Assembly: GCA_964405755.1 (NCBI GenBank)
Contig: CAYOPF010000060.1
Location: 1 to 16,704 of the forward strand
Direction of reading: 5' to 3'
From: GWF2-33-9 sp964405755
GTDB lineage: Bacteria; Bacteroidota; Ignavibacteria; Kapaibacteriales; UBA2268
DNA length: 16,704 nt
Shown here: piece after piece, positions 7,627-14,753 of the stretch
How the letters are laid out: each line of letters opens with the position of its first letter
Position numbering within the stretch: position 1 is the first letter of the stretch
Translations under genes and position numbers: made by a program
The notes under the pieces: model-generated
What the model saw: the letters and a program-made list of their open reading frames with translations, nothing else
What the model was told of the DNA's origin: nothing
The model's database searches: none

Positions 7627-7659
7627 ACACATCCGATGACTTGAATTCATCGGATGTGT
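7627..7659. repeat. 13-bp perfect hairpin
   Basis: ACACATCCGATGA (7627-7639) and TCATCGGATGTGT (7647-7659) pair perfectly around a 7-nt loop. It lies between the convergent prfB and terminase genes. No long T run follows on either strand, so terminator activity is uncertain. Confidence 0.7.
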
Positions 7660-7738
7660 AGGATACAGGAAGTTTCGTTTCGCTCAACATGACTCTATTA
7701 TGTAACTGCCCTATAGTGAACTATTTAACCCATGATTG

Positions 7739-9127
7739 CTACAATGGTAGCATGCCGCTGGTGGAGTAAATCATTTGCATAATGTAGGAAAATGCATCCA
7801 CTTGGTCGTCGTGGCGGGATTTTGGAAAGTTGAGCAACTCTTTTTCGAATTCTGGTAAATAATCCGCATCCCGCCGAAAATAAATCATTCCATTTTCTAA
7901 TTGAGAAGCAATCATTAGTGCACGCGATATCTTGTCCTTATCGGGTCGTAGCGATTTAACGGGTAGTCCCGATTTGATTGCCTGCTGTAACAATGATTTC
8001 TGGTATTGGAAATTCTCCACGCCAATTAAAGCAGGTTTATACTTTTGATAAACTGATTGAAGCAAGGGCAGATGATTTGTTGTTTCGAATCTTTGACGGA
8101 TAATATCCAATATGTATATGCTATTTTCTTTGGATTTTCCAAAAATGACAATAACAGTAAAATCGGCAGTTTCGCGAGTGGAAATTGCCAAATCGCATGT
8201 TGCCATTATCGTGAGTTCGCTCTTGGCAACTGCACGTATAACATTTTCTGAATCAATATATTCCAAATGAGTTCTTCGGTCGTCGAAGTATTTGAAATTG
8301 CATCGTTTGAATATCGTGGAGCCAGTTGGCAAAGGCTCTTGCTGATAGAGCGAGGCAAACCAGTATTCTCCCATTCTTTTACGAAATTTTTCCAATTCAG
8401 CCAACGGAAATCGCTCTTCCCAGAGAGGCTCACCAAATTTGCGGTTTAATGCATCATTTTCCTTGGCAATTGCCGGCAGAACGACGCAAGACCACGACTT
8501 GAGTTCATCCTCGCCATAATTCGTTAGAATCCTACCTGTCAAATCATCGTCGTGCCAGCGGGTCATTACGATAATTGCATTTCCGCCGGGTTCCAATCGC
8601 GTTATAGCAGTGGAATTGAACCAGTCCCAAGTTTTGTCGCGATAGGTGAGCGAATTGGCTTGCTCGTCGTTTTTCACGGGATCGTCGATTATTAGCAGAT
8701 CTGCACCTAATCCCGTTAATGCTCCACCAATTCCGGTGGCAAACAATCCTCCTTCGTGCTTTTGAATATCAAAACTGTTCGACTTACGGTGAGTTTTGCT
8801 TAATTCAATATTCAACAGGTTTTTGTTGTTATCCATTAAATCGCGGATTCGGCGGCTCCATCCTGCAGCAATTGATTTCTGATACGAAACCAGAACCACT
8901 CGCTTATCGGGATTGGTGTTTAAAAACCATAAAGGGAAGTATTTCGAGATGAATTCGCTCTTGCCGTGCCGTGGGGGCAAATTGACAATCAAATTCGTGT
9001 TTGGTTCCGATATTGTATTCAGCAATATTTTCTCCATAAATTGGAGGTGTTTTGAAAATTTCCATTTGTCTTTACTAAGACTAATCGCCAATTCCGAAGG
9101 AGTGAGATATTTTGTGTGGGGAATCAT
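7739..9127 (-). CDS. Phage terminase large subunit
   Basis: The 462-residue product is full length for the family. The N-terminal ATPase carries Walker A (LPPRHGKS, residues 50-57), Walker B with catalytic acid (DLLIIDDP, 143-150) and a TRWHDDDLTGRI motif (189-200) typical of terminases. The C-terminal RNase H-like nuclease shows the expected acids: D312 (ATCDLAIS), E371 (IGVENFQYQ) and D440/D441 (SRHDDQVDAF). It would package DNA into proheads by docking on a portal and cutting the concatemer. No small subunit precedes it and no portal follows. Downstream lie a repeat island and convergent prfB, whereas in phages of this kind portal, protease and capsid genes normally follow directly. The frame is intact. 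The start at 9127 is the first ATG and has no clear ribosome site, but a promoter-like element lies about 55 bp upstream. Confidence 0.93.
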   Translation of the reverse strand: MIPHTKYLTPSELAISLSKDKWKFSKHLQFMEKILLNTISEPNTNLIVNLPPRHGKSEFISKYFPLWFLNTNPDKRVVLVSYQKSIAAGWSRRIRDLMDNNKNLLNIELSKTHRKSNSFDIQKHEGGLFATGIGGALTGLGADLLIIDDPVKNDEQANSLTYRDKTWDWFNSTAITRLEPGGNAIIVMTRWHDDDLTGRILTNYGEDELKSWSCVVLPAIAKENDALNRKFGEPLWEERFPLAELEKFRKRMGEYWFASLYQQEPLPTGSTIFKRCNFKYFDDRRTHLEYIDSENVIRAVAKSELTIMATCDLAISTRETADFTVIVIFGKSKENSIYILDIIRQRFETTNHLPLLQSVYQKYKPALIGVENFQYQKSLLQQAIKSGLPVKSLRPDKDKISRALMIASQLENGMIYFRRDADYLPEFEKELLNFPKSRHDDQVDAFSYIMQMIYSTSGMLPL

Positions 9128-9175
9128 TCAGATTTTTCGATATATTTATTTGTCTTCAAAAATAAGTTAAAACAG

Positions 9176-9197
9176 CATTTATGTAAAGTAAATAATT
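9176..9197. repeat. 22-bp direct repeat, copy 2 (upstream of terminase)
   Basis: Identical over 22 bases to 6125-6146 and in the same orientation, 3051 bp away. It is 49 bp upstream of the terminase ATG, a position matching the other copy relative to the protease. It contains the -7 element of the candidate terminase promoter. Confidence 0.8.
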
Positions 9198-9213
9198 ATA
9201 CTACAATTACAAA
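9183..9213 (-). promoter_or_regulatory. Candidate promoter of terminase
   Basis: On the minus strand, TTTG (9210-9213), exactly 19 nt, then TACTTTAC (9183-9190). It fits the Bacteroidota -33/-7 pattern except the final two bases, and overlaps the 22-bp repeat. Predicted leader is about 50 nt. Confidence 0.5.
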
Positions 9214-9277
9214 ATAAATTTTAATTAAAACAAATTATTATCAAAAGAGGAATTGCTTAATAATAAAAATTAATTAA

Positions 9278-9304
9278 TTTGTAACTTTTATAATGTTAAT
9301 TTTG
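9278..9304 (+). promoter_or_regulatory. Candidate promoter of the Omp28-like gene
   Basis: TTTG (9278-9281), then TAATTTTG (9297-9304), a perfect TAnnTTTG -7 element, but with a 15-nt spacer, shorter than the usual ~19. A TATAAT also lies at 9289-9294. The gene starts 37 nt further on, with AAGGAG as ribosome site. Confidence 0.4.
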
Positions 9305-9341
9305 TCTATTCATAAATAATAAAAACCAAAAGGAGTTTTTT

Positions 9342-11711
9342 ATGAACAAATTAAAATACTTTTTGTTAGTAGCAATCGTATTTGCGCTTACAATCAATTT
9401 AAATGCAGCACAAAAGAAAGTGCTGATCGAACAATTCACTGGAGCTTGGTGCCAGTTCTGTCCCGATGGAACAGTAAAGATGGACGAAATTTTGCAAGAA
9501 TATCCTGGTAAGGTATTTGGTGTGAAATTTCATAATGGCGATAAAATGGCAATTCCCGAAACAGACATTATCGGATCTGCTTTGGGATTAACCGGATATC
9601 CTACAGGAAATGTGGATAGAACTCCTGTTAATGCCGGCGGTAATACAGTAATTATGATAGATAGAACCGCCTGGAAACAAGTAGTGGATCAATTATTGCA
9701 ACAAACAGCACCAGTAGATGTTAAGTTGGATTGGGCTTACGATGAATCAACTGGCGACATTATTGCCAGCATCTCTGGCGACTTCGACCAAGCCGTGGCA
9801 AACGAAGTTCGTTTCAATGTGTATGTTATCGAAGACGAAGTTACAGGTAGTGGAACAGGTTGGGACCAACAAAACTACTACAACACTCAATCCGGACACC
9901 CTTACTATCAAAAAGGAAACCCAGTAAAGAATTACAAACACATGGCAGTAGTTCGCGCAACCTTAGGTGGTCCCTGGGGAGCCGAGAATTCCATCCCTCA
10001 ACCAATAACTGCAGGAACAAAAGCAAAATATGCTTTTACAATCAAAAAGGATGCTTCGTGGAAAATTGATAAAATCCGTTTGATTGGTATGGTTGTGAAC
10101 TACTCTCAAAATTCTCGCCAAATATTAAATTCCATAGAAGGAACTAAGATTAAATCCAACACATCAATTACTCAAGTTGGTAATCTCTTGGATGCATCCG
10201 CAAAAGGTACTACACCAGAAGTTAAATTTACAATTAAGAACAACAACACCTCAGCAAAGAATTACAATTTCAACTTCACAAAGCCATCTTCGACTACCTG
10301 GAAAGCAACATTCGAACCTAATGAAAATACAGTTTCGGTTCCAGCTGGTGGAACGTATGAAGTTAAGATGAAGATGCCAGTTGAATCCTACGGATTTGGA
10401 ACTTCCACATTGATAATCGAAGAAGAAGGCGGAATGGCGTTTAGCAAGACTTTCAAAGTTTATGCTTCCGATGGAGAATATCTGTCGATAAATAGCGACC
10501 CAAGTTTTGATGAATTTGTTCCTAATGTTATAAGAAATGTTGCCGCATACAAAGATATGGTAACAATTCCATTAGCAGATTTTAGTTTGCTTTCCGGAAA
10601 ATTCAATAATCTTAAAGTTGCAAATATAAACTTAGGTGAAGCAGGAACTATTTCTGCAAGTGATGTTACAATTTATCAGATGCTCATGAATAAAAATGTA
10701 AACATCTTGTTTAATGGAACGCTTCTTTATGTATTTCTCAATCAAGTAGGAACATCTATTCTCAATCAACTTGGAATTGCTTATCAAGCACAATCATTCC
10801 AGGGACAACAAACACAAGGTAAATTCAACATTGCAGGAGTATCAGGCGATCCTATTACAGATGGTTTCGCATCTCAAATTCAATTAGTATCTTTTCATAC
10901 TCAAAAAGCAAGAATTACCAACCAAAGCATAGCATCTCCAATCATAACGCTCCAGGGTTCGCCCGACTCAGTTTATGCTACCAAGCACCAATTAACTGGT
11001 TCAAGAATAGTTTGCATTGGAATCAATCCTAGGAATGTAACCAACTCTGCGGGTATGCAACAAGTCATCGTAAAAGCACTGAATTGGATGTATAAAGCAC
11101 CCGAACCAGAAGTTCCACAAATTAGCACTGTTACTGGCATCGACTTCGGCGAAGTTGTAACCAGTACTTCCGAAGAAAAATCACTCGAAGTTAAGAATAT
11201 TGGTAAAAAAGATTTAAATATTACTGGTGTTACAATTAAAGGTACCGACGCTTCTGCCTACTCAATTGTTGATGCAGGAACTACAGTAATTAAACCAAAC
11301 GAATCAACTAATATTAAAGTTAAATTCACTCCAGCAACTATTAAGTTCTATACCAATGCATCAATCGATATTGCAACCAACGATCCAAACAAACCAATTG
11401 CCACAGTTAGCTTAGCTGGCAAAGGTAAGAAAGGCGAAGGCGTTGTCGATCCAATTATCGTTAATGCACAGGTTTATCCTAATCCAGTCGAAACAAACTC
11501 GCAAGTGAGTTTCTTTGTTCCCGAAAGTGCTAAATCAGCTAATGTATCAATAATAGATATGTCGGGCAAGAAAGTATTGGAATTTGGTAATTTTAGTATT
11601 GGTGAAAATAAATTAACAATCGACAACAAAATGATTGACGCAGGTAGTTATATTTTGGTTATCACAATCGACGACGAAATGGTTACAAAAAAATTCAATG
11701 TGATTAAATAA
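9342..11711 (+). CDS. Secreted Omp28-like thioredoxin-fold protein with T9SS sorting domain
   Basis: The product has 789 residues. Residues 1-23 are a signal peptide (KYFLLVAIVFALTINLNAA). Residues ~25-120 form a thioredoxin-like domain of the Omp28 type, with FTGAWCQFCPDG (CXXC, C37 and C40) and a GYPTG loop holding the expected cis-Pro (P87). The central region is beta-rich and unassigned. Residues ~592-693 form an Ig-like choice-of-anchor D/HYDIN-type domain (TGIDFGEVVTSTSEEKSLEV ... VKFTP). The last 88 residues are a type A T9SS sorting domain (VYPNPVETNSQVSF ... AGSYILVI). It is probably exported by T9SS and anchored at or released from the surface; the CXXC suggests thiol-disulfide activity, unproven. 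AAGGAG lies 7 nt before the ATG. The gene stands alone, closed by a strong terminator. Confidence 0.92.
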   Translation: MNKLKYFLLVAIVFALTINLNAAQKKVLIEQFTGAWCQFCPDGTVKMDEILQEYPGKVFGVKFHNGDKMAIPETDIIGSALGLTGYPTGNVDRTPVNAGGNTVIMIDRTAWKQVVDQLLQQTAPVDVKLDWAYDESTGDIIASISGDFDQAVANEVRFNVYVIEDEVTGSGTGWDQQNYYNTQSGHPYYQKGNPVKNYKHMAVVRATLGGPWGAENSIPQPITAGTKAKYAFTIKKDASWKIDKIRLIGMVVNYSQNSRQILNSIEGTKIKSNTSITQVGNLLDASAKGTTPEVKFTIKNNNTSAKNYNFNFTKPSSTTWKATFEPNENTVSVPAGGTYEVKMKMPVESYGFGTSTLIIEEEGGMAFSKTFKVYASDGEYLSINSDPSFDEFVPNVIRNVAAYKDMVTIPLADFSLLSGKFNNLKVANINLGEAGTISASDVTIYQMLMNKNVNILFNGTLLYVFLNQVGTSILNQLGIAYQAQSFQGQQTQGKFNIAGVSGDPITDGFASQIQLVSFHTQKARITNQSIASPIITLQGSPDSVYATKHQLTGSRIVCIGINPRNVTNSAGMQQVIVKALNWMYKAPEPEVPQISTVTGIDFGEVVTSTSEEKSLEVKNIGKKDLNITGVTIKGTDASAYSIVDAGTTVIKPNESTNIKVKFTPATIKFYTNASIDIATNDPNKPIATVSLAGKGKKGEGVVDPIIVNAQVYPNPVETNSQVSFFVPESAKSANVSIIDMSGKKVLEFGNFSIGENKLTIDNKMIDAGSYILVITIDDEMVTKKFNVIK

Positions 11712-11736
11712 TTCGATCATATTTTCATTATTGCTC

Positions 11737-11777
11737 AAGGTGTCCGATGTATAGTATATATTGGACACCTTTTTTTT
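11737..11777 (+). terminator. Rho-independent terminator of the Omp28-like gene
   Basis: AAGGTGTCC (11737-11745) pairs with GGACACCTT (11763-11771) in a 9-bp perfect stem, followed by an uninterrupted run of T (11770-11777). It begins 26 nt after the stop codon. The 17-nt loop is rather long. Confidence 0.85.
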
Positions 11778-11804
11778 AGAAACTAAAAAATAATATATTA
11801 AATA

Positions 11805-11832
11805 TTGCAATTTTTTTCGTAAATTACTTTCT
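11805..11832 (+). promoter_or_regulatory. Candidate promoter of the LytTR regulator
   Basis: TTG (11805-11807), 17 nt, then TACTTTCT (11825-11832), using the same TACTTT core as the minus-strand promoters. The ATG follows 21 nt later. This is the only promoter-like element between the terminator and the gene. Confidence 0.35.
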
Positions 11833-11853
11833 TTTTTTGAGTAAATTTCCGTT

Positions 11854-12609
11854 ATGATAAAATCTGTACTTGTTGAGGATGATTTACAAAGTATTGATAG
11901 TATTAAATCAATAATTCAATACTACGAAGTTGGAATTGAATTAGTAGGAATTGCCCAAACAATTAAAACAGCCAAAGAGATAATTGAAACAAACAAACCG
12001 GATTTGCTGTTACTCGATATTGAATTGCCCGATGGAACATCGCTGGATTTATTAAGAGAATTGAGCTACAAACCATGGGTAATATTTATCACTGGTCATT
12101 CCGATTATATCTTTGATTCTCTCGATTTCCCAACTATTCATTTTTTAATTAAACCACTTTCTCCAGAAAAATTTTCTGAAGCAATCCAAAAATACAATAA
12201 TATTGTCCAATTATTTGATAAAACAAAGAAAACTGAGCAAGAAAAGCTTAAGTTAAAGAAACTTTTCGATAAAATAGCTATTCCTACTGCAAATGGAATC
12301 TCCTTAGTTGAATTAGCAAAAATTGTTCGATTGGAAGGCGAGAGTAATTATACTTATTTTTTTCTGGCAGATGGACAAAAAATTTTAATTTCCAAAACAC
12401 TTTCCACATTCGAGGAATTTCTTCCCGACGACCTATTCATAAGGATACACAAAAGCCACATTATAAATATTGGATTCATCAAAACAGTTTTGAAAACCAA
12501 TCCTCCTTATGTTGTCTTAACTGACCTTGTCGAAATTCCAATCTCTCCCGGGAAAAGAGAAATATTAATAGAAAAACTACAACAAAACGTAGTTTTCTTT
12601 AGTCTATAA
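11854..12609 (+). CDS. LytTR-family response regulator (AlgR/AgrA/LytR type)
   Basis: The product has 251 residues. Residues 1-120 are a receiver domain: acidic cluster E8-D10, phosphoacceptor D55 (LLLLDIELPDG), T80 (FITGHSDY) and K100 (FLIKPLSP). Residues ~141-244 are a LytTR DNA-binding domain with the diagnostic IVRLEGESNYTYFF and FIRIHKSHIINI stretches. On phosphorylation by a sensor kinase it should bind tandem direct repeats and activate transcription. No histidine kinase is adjacent, so the partner is encoded elsewhere. The gene lies after a terminator and before a small gene carrying LytTR-like direct repeats in its promoter, an attractive target. No ribosome site is evident, as is common in this group. 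All key residues are present, so it looks functional. Confidence 0.93.
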   Translation: MIKSVLVEDDLQSIDSIKSIIQYYEVGIELVGIAQTIKTAKEIIETNKPDLLLLDIELPDGTSLDLLRELSYKPWVIFITGHSDYIFDSLDFPTIHFLIKPLSPEKFSEAIQKYNNIVQLFDKTKKTEQEKLKLKKLFDKIAIPTANGISLVELAKIVRLEGESNYTYFFLADGQKILISKTLSTFEEFLPDDLFIRIHKSHIINIGFIKTVLKTNPPYVVLTDLVEIPISPGKREILIEKLQQNVVFFSL

Positions 12610-12640
12610 TTTTGTCATATTACCAACTATTCATTGATAA

Positions 12641-12657
12641 TTGTAAATATTTTACAA
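12641..12657. other. Small inverted repeat after the LytTR gene
   Basis: TTGTAAA (12641-12647) and TTTACAA (12651-12657) around TAT form a 7-bp AT-only stem. No T tract follows, so it could be an operator or a weak stem, or chance in AT-rich DNA. Confidence 0.3.
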
Positions 12658-12674
12658 ATTAAAATAATTCATAT

Positions 12675-12709
12675 GGGGTATTCACTCATTCAAAAGGGGT
12701 ATTCACTCA
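12675..12709 (+). promoter_or_regulatory. Tandem 14-bp direct repeats with 21-bp period: candidate LytTR operator
   Basis: GGGGTATTCACTCA occurs at 12675-12688 and 12696-12709, identical over all 14 bases and repeating every 21 bp, i.e. two helical turns. LytTR regulators (AgrA, ComE and others) bind two direct repeats of this periodicity just upstream of the -35 region. The second repeat ends 7 bp before the TTG of the candidate promoter, and a LytTR gene is directly upstream. Confidence 0.7.
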
Positions 12710-12716
12710 ATTGTAC

Positions 12717-12747
12717 TTGCAGGAAATATAATTTTGATATATTTTTG
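12717..12747 (+). promoter_or_regulatory. Candidate promoter of the small gene at 12771
   Basis: TTG (12717-12719), 20 nt, then TATTTTTG (12740-12747), a perfect TAnnTTTG element. A second -7-like TAATTTTG overlaps upstream at 12729-12736. The ATG at 12771 follows with a leader of about 15-20 nt. Confidence 0.5.
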
Positions 12748-12770
12748 CGATAGAATCAAATGAGTAAAAT

Positions 12771-13238
12771 ATGTTTGCAACAGATGATAGTTTTGAATTA
12801 AGAGTAAAGAAAATTAATCACATCCTTACTCAGGATGCAACAATAGCTTTTAACGTTGCATTTTTGTTATTCAACTGGACGGTTAAAAGAATTATACTTG
12901 CCTCGAGCAGAACTCCTTCGATAGTATTGAAAGAAAACTTCAAGAAAATGATCGACCCAACAAGCTTGAAATCTGTTTGGAAAAAGGAATTAAGTGATCC
13001 CTATGATGCACCTTCGATTAGTAAAGTTCTCACCCAGTGGGAGTTAATTAAAAAAGCCTATATAATTCACGAAAAATTAGAACTTGGCCAATGCTCTAAT
13101 TGTGAAGACGATATCGAGGAAGTTGTTTATGGAATAATCACCACATGCGAAGAGCTTAATGAATTTTGTAAAAGAAATCGAATCCAGATTTACGATAAAA
13201 TTCCTTCAAAAAATTTTCGTTATGTTAAAGTAATTTAA
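12771..13238 (+). CDS. Hypothetical helical protein, possible LytTR target
   Basis: The product is 155 residues, with no signal peptide or membrane segment. I do not recognise the family. It looks largely alpha-helical, with a hydrophobic helix around residues 23-42 (DATIAFNVAFLLFNWTVKRI), then SSRTPSIVLKENFK and a Trp-containing helix near 64-73. A CSNC pair (C108, C111) plus C126 and C133 could bind a metal or be chance. An RVKKINH stretch (11-17) fits the loose Rx4-6H pattern of HEPN RNases, but HEPN proteins normally carry it in a later helix, so I give it little weight. The gene is transcribed alone from a promoter preceded by LytTR-type repeats. Base composition resembles its neighbours. 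That it is a gene is supported by length, a perfect -7 element and position; function unknown. Confidence 0.7.
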   Translation: MFATDDSFELRVKKINHILTQDATIAFNVAFLLFNWTVKRIILASSRTPSIVLKENFKKMIDPTSLKSVWKKELSDPYDAPSISKVLTQWELIKKAYIIHEKLELGQCSNCEDDIEEVVYGIITTCEELNEFCKRNRIQIYDKIPSKNFRYVKVI

Positions 13239-13285
13239 ATTTCAAGTTTATCTACTATAATATTTAACAATTCTTAAATTTTTCG

Positions 13286-13293
13286 TAATTTTG
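13286..13293 (+). promoter_or_regulatory. Candidate -7 element of the atpDC-guaB operon
   Basis: TAATTTTG matches TAnnTTTG exactly and lies 44 nt before the atpD ATG. The position 19 nt upstream reads TTTA rather than TTTG, so the -33 box is imperfect. Confidence 0.4.
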
Positions 13294-13337
13294 TAAAAAT
13301 AACAAATCTCATTCATTTTTTTGTACAAGGAAATTCT

Positions 13338-14741
13338 ATGAACGAAGGAATAATTATTCAAGTTATCGGACCTGTCGTAGATGTTCAGTTCTCCGAAGGT
13401 AAATTACCAGCAGTTCTAAATGCATTACATATACCAAGAATAAGTTCGGAAGGCGTCGAGGAAATATTAGTATGCGAAGTTCAGCAGCACTTAGGCGAGG
13501 ATAGAATTCGCTCTGTAGCAATGGATGCTACTGATGGCTTAGTAAGAGGAATGAAAGTAATCGATACTGGCAACCCAATCACAATTCCAGTTGGAATTGA
13601 ATTACTGGGACGCATGGTTAACGTAATTGGCGCTCCAATAGATGGTAAAGGGGAAATAATCTCAAAGGCAAAGTATCCAATTCACCGTTCTGCTCCAAAG
13701 TTCGACGAATTGAGTACTAAAAAAGAGATGTTCGAAACCGGAATCAAAGTAATTGATTTAATTCAACCATTTACGAAAGGTGGGAAAACTGGTCTTTTTG
13801 GTGGTGCTGGTGTAGGTAAAACAGTTGTTATTCAGGAATTGATTCACAATATTGCAAAATTCCACGATGGTTATTCATGCTTTGGTGGAGTGGGCGAACG
13901 TACCCGCGAAGGTAACGACTTGTACATAGAAATGAATGAAAGTGGTGTTATCGACAAAACAGTTCTCGTATTCGGTCAGATGAATGAACCACCCGGAGCC
14001 CGTTCAAGAGTTGCGCTCACAGCACTAACAGCTGCTGAATATTTACGCGACGAAGGCGGACGCGACGTGCTGTTGTTCATCGATAACATTTTCCGTTTTA
14101 TTCAGGCAGGTTCGGAAGTTTCGGCTTTGTTGGGCCGTATGCCATCTGCAGTGGGTTATCAGCCAACATTGGCAACAGAATTGGGTGAATTGCAGGAACG
14201 AATTGCTTCGACCCGCAAAGGTTCAATCACATCAGTTCAAGCTGTATACGTGCCTGCTGATGACTTAACAGATCCAGCTCCAGCTAACACATTTACTCAC
14301 TTGGATGCCAAAACTGTTTTGTCTCGCCAAATTGCAGAATTAGGTCTTTATCCCGCAGTAGATCCATTGGATTCTACTTCCAGAATTATGGATCCACTAA
14401 TTATTGGCACAGAACATTACGAAACAGCTACTGCATGTGTTCAAACCCTACAAAAATACAAAGATTTACAAGACATTATCAACATCTTGGGTATGGATGA
14501 ATTGAGCGATGAGGATAAAGTTACTGTTTATCGAGCACGCAAGATTCAGAGATTCTTCTCGCAACCTTTCCACGTTGCCGAACAATTCACTGGTTACGAA
14601 GGAAGATATGTTAAGATTTCCGAAACTATTTCAGGCTTCAAAGCAATTTTGAATGGCGAAGTGGACCACATTCCCGAAGATTACTTTGTTTACGTAGGAA
14701 CAATCGACGAAGTTATCGACAAATATAACAAAAGTAAATAA
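13338..14741 (+). CDS. atpD: F1F0 ATP synthase subunit beta
   Basis: The product is 467 residues, normal for the catalytic beta subunit of the F1 sector, which makes ATP from ADP and phosphate (or hydrolyses it) on the cytoplasmic side of the membrane. Seen in order: the N-terminal beta-barrel (IIQVIGPVVDVQF), the P-loop GGAGVGKT (155-162), the GERTREGNDLY motif with catalytic E187, Walker B (LLFIDNIFRF, from 245), and the family signature PAVDPLDSTS (339-348). AAGGAAA is the ribosome site. atpC follows after 12 nt and guaB after it, so they are likely one transcript. The remaining atp genes are not here; a separate atpD-atpC pair is known in several FCB lineages. No residue looks missing. 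Confidence 0.99.
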   Translation: MNEGIIIQVIGPVVDVQFSEGKLPAVLNALHIPRISSEGVEEILVCEVQQHLGEDRIRSVAMDATDGLVRGMKVIDTGNPITIPVGIELLGRMVNVIGAPIDGKGEIISKAKYPIHRSAPKFDELSTKKEMFETGIKVIDLIQPFTKGGKTGLFGGAGVGKTVVIQELIHNIAKFHDGYSCFGGVGERTREGNDLYIEMNESGVIDKTVLVFGQMNEPPGARSRVALTALTAAEYLRDEGGRDVLLFIDNIFRFIQAGSEVSALLGRMPSAVGYQPTLATELGELQERIASTRKGSITSVQAVYVPADDLTDPAPANTFTHLDAKTVLSRQIAELGLYPAVDPLDSTSRIMDPLIIGTEHYETATACVQTLQKYKDLQDIINILGMDELSDEDKVTVYRARKIQRFFSQPFHVAEQFTGYEGRYVKISETISGFKAILNGEVDHIPEDYFVYVGTIDEVIDKYNKSK

Positions 14742-14753
14742 TTAAGGCGATAA

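Larger units (their letters stand above)
7391..7693. repeat. Island of dispersed palindromic repeats between prfB and terminase
   Basis: This 390-bp convergent intergenic stretch (7347-7738) has no plausible gene but is packed with inverted repeats: a 20-bp palindrome at 7400-7419; an imperfect inverted pair at 7424-7454 (TTCAACATGAC versus GTCATTCTGAA); a ~95-bp element with C/G-rich ends (7471-7565); a CCTGAGCCGCAAGGCGAAGAAT stretch (7593-7614, read in two halves CCTGAGCCGCAAG and GCGAAGAAT) and its inverted relative at 7669-7693; and a 13-bp stem at 7627-7659. Several resemble the TTCTGAGCG-AGCGAAGAAT dispersed repeats common in FCB-group genomes. It may act as a bidirectional terminator or reflect an insertion and recombination hot spot. 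Confidence 0.75.

Noticed and set aside
6066..9341. 22-bp repeats as prophage attL/attR sites
   Set aside because: No integrase is in view, no tRNA end is involved, and the interval contains prfB and only one phage gene; the position before both phage starts fits regulation better.
12675..12709. CRISPR-like repeat pair
   Set aside because: Only two 14-bp units with a 7-bp spacer and no cas genes; promoter position and 21-bp period fit an operator.
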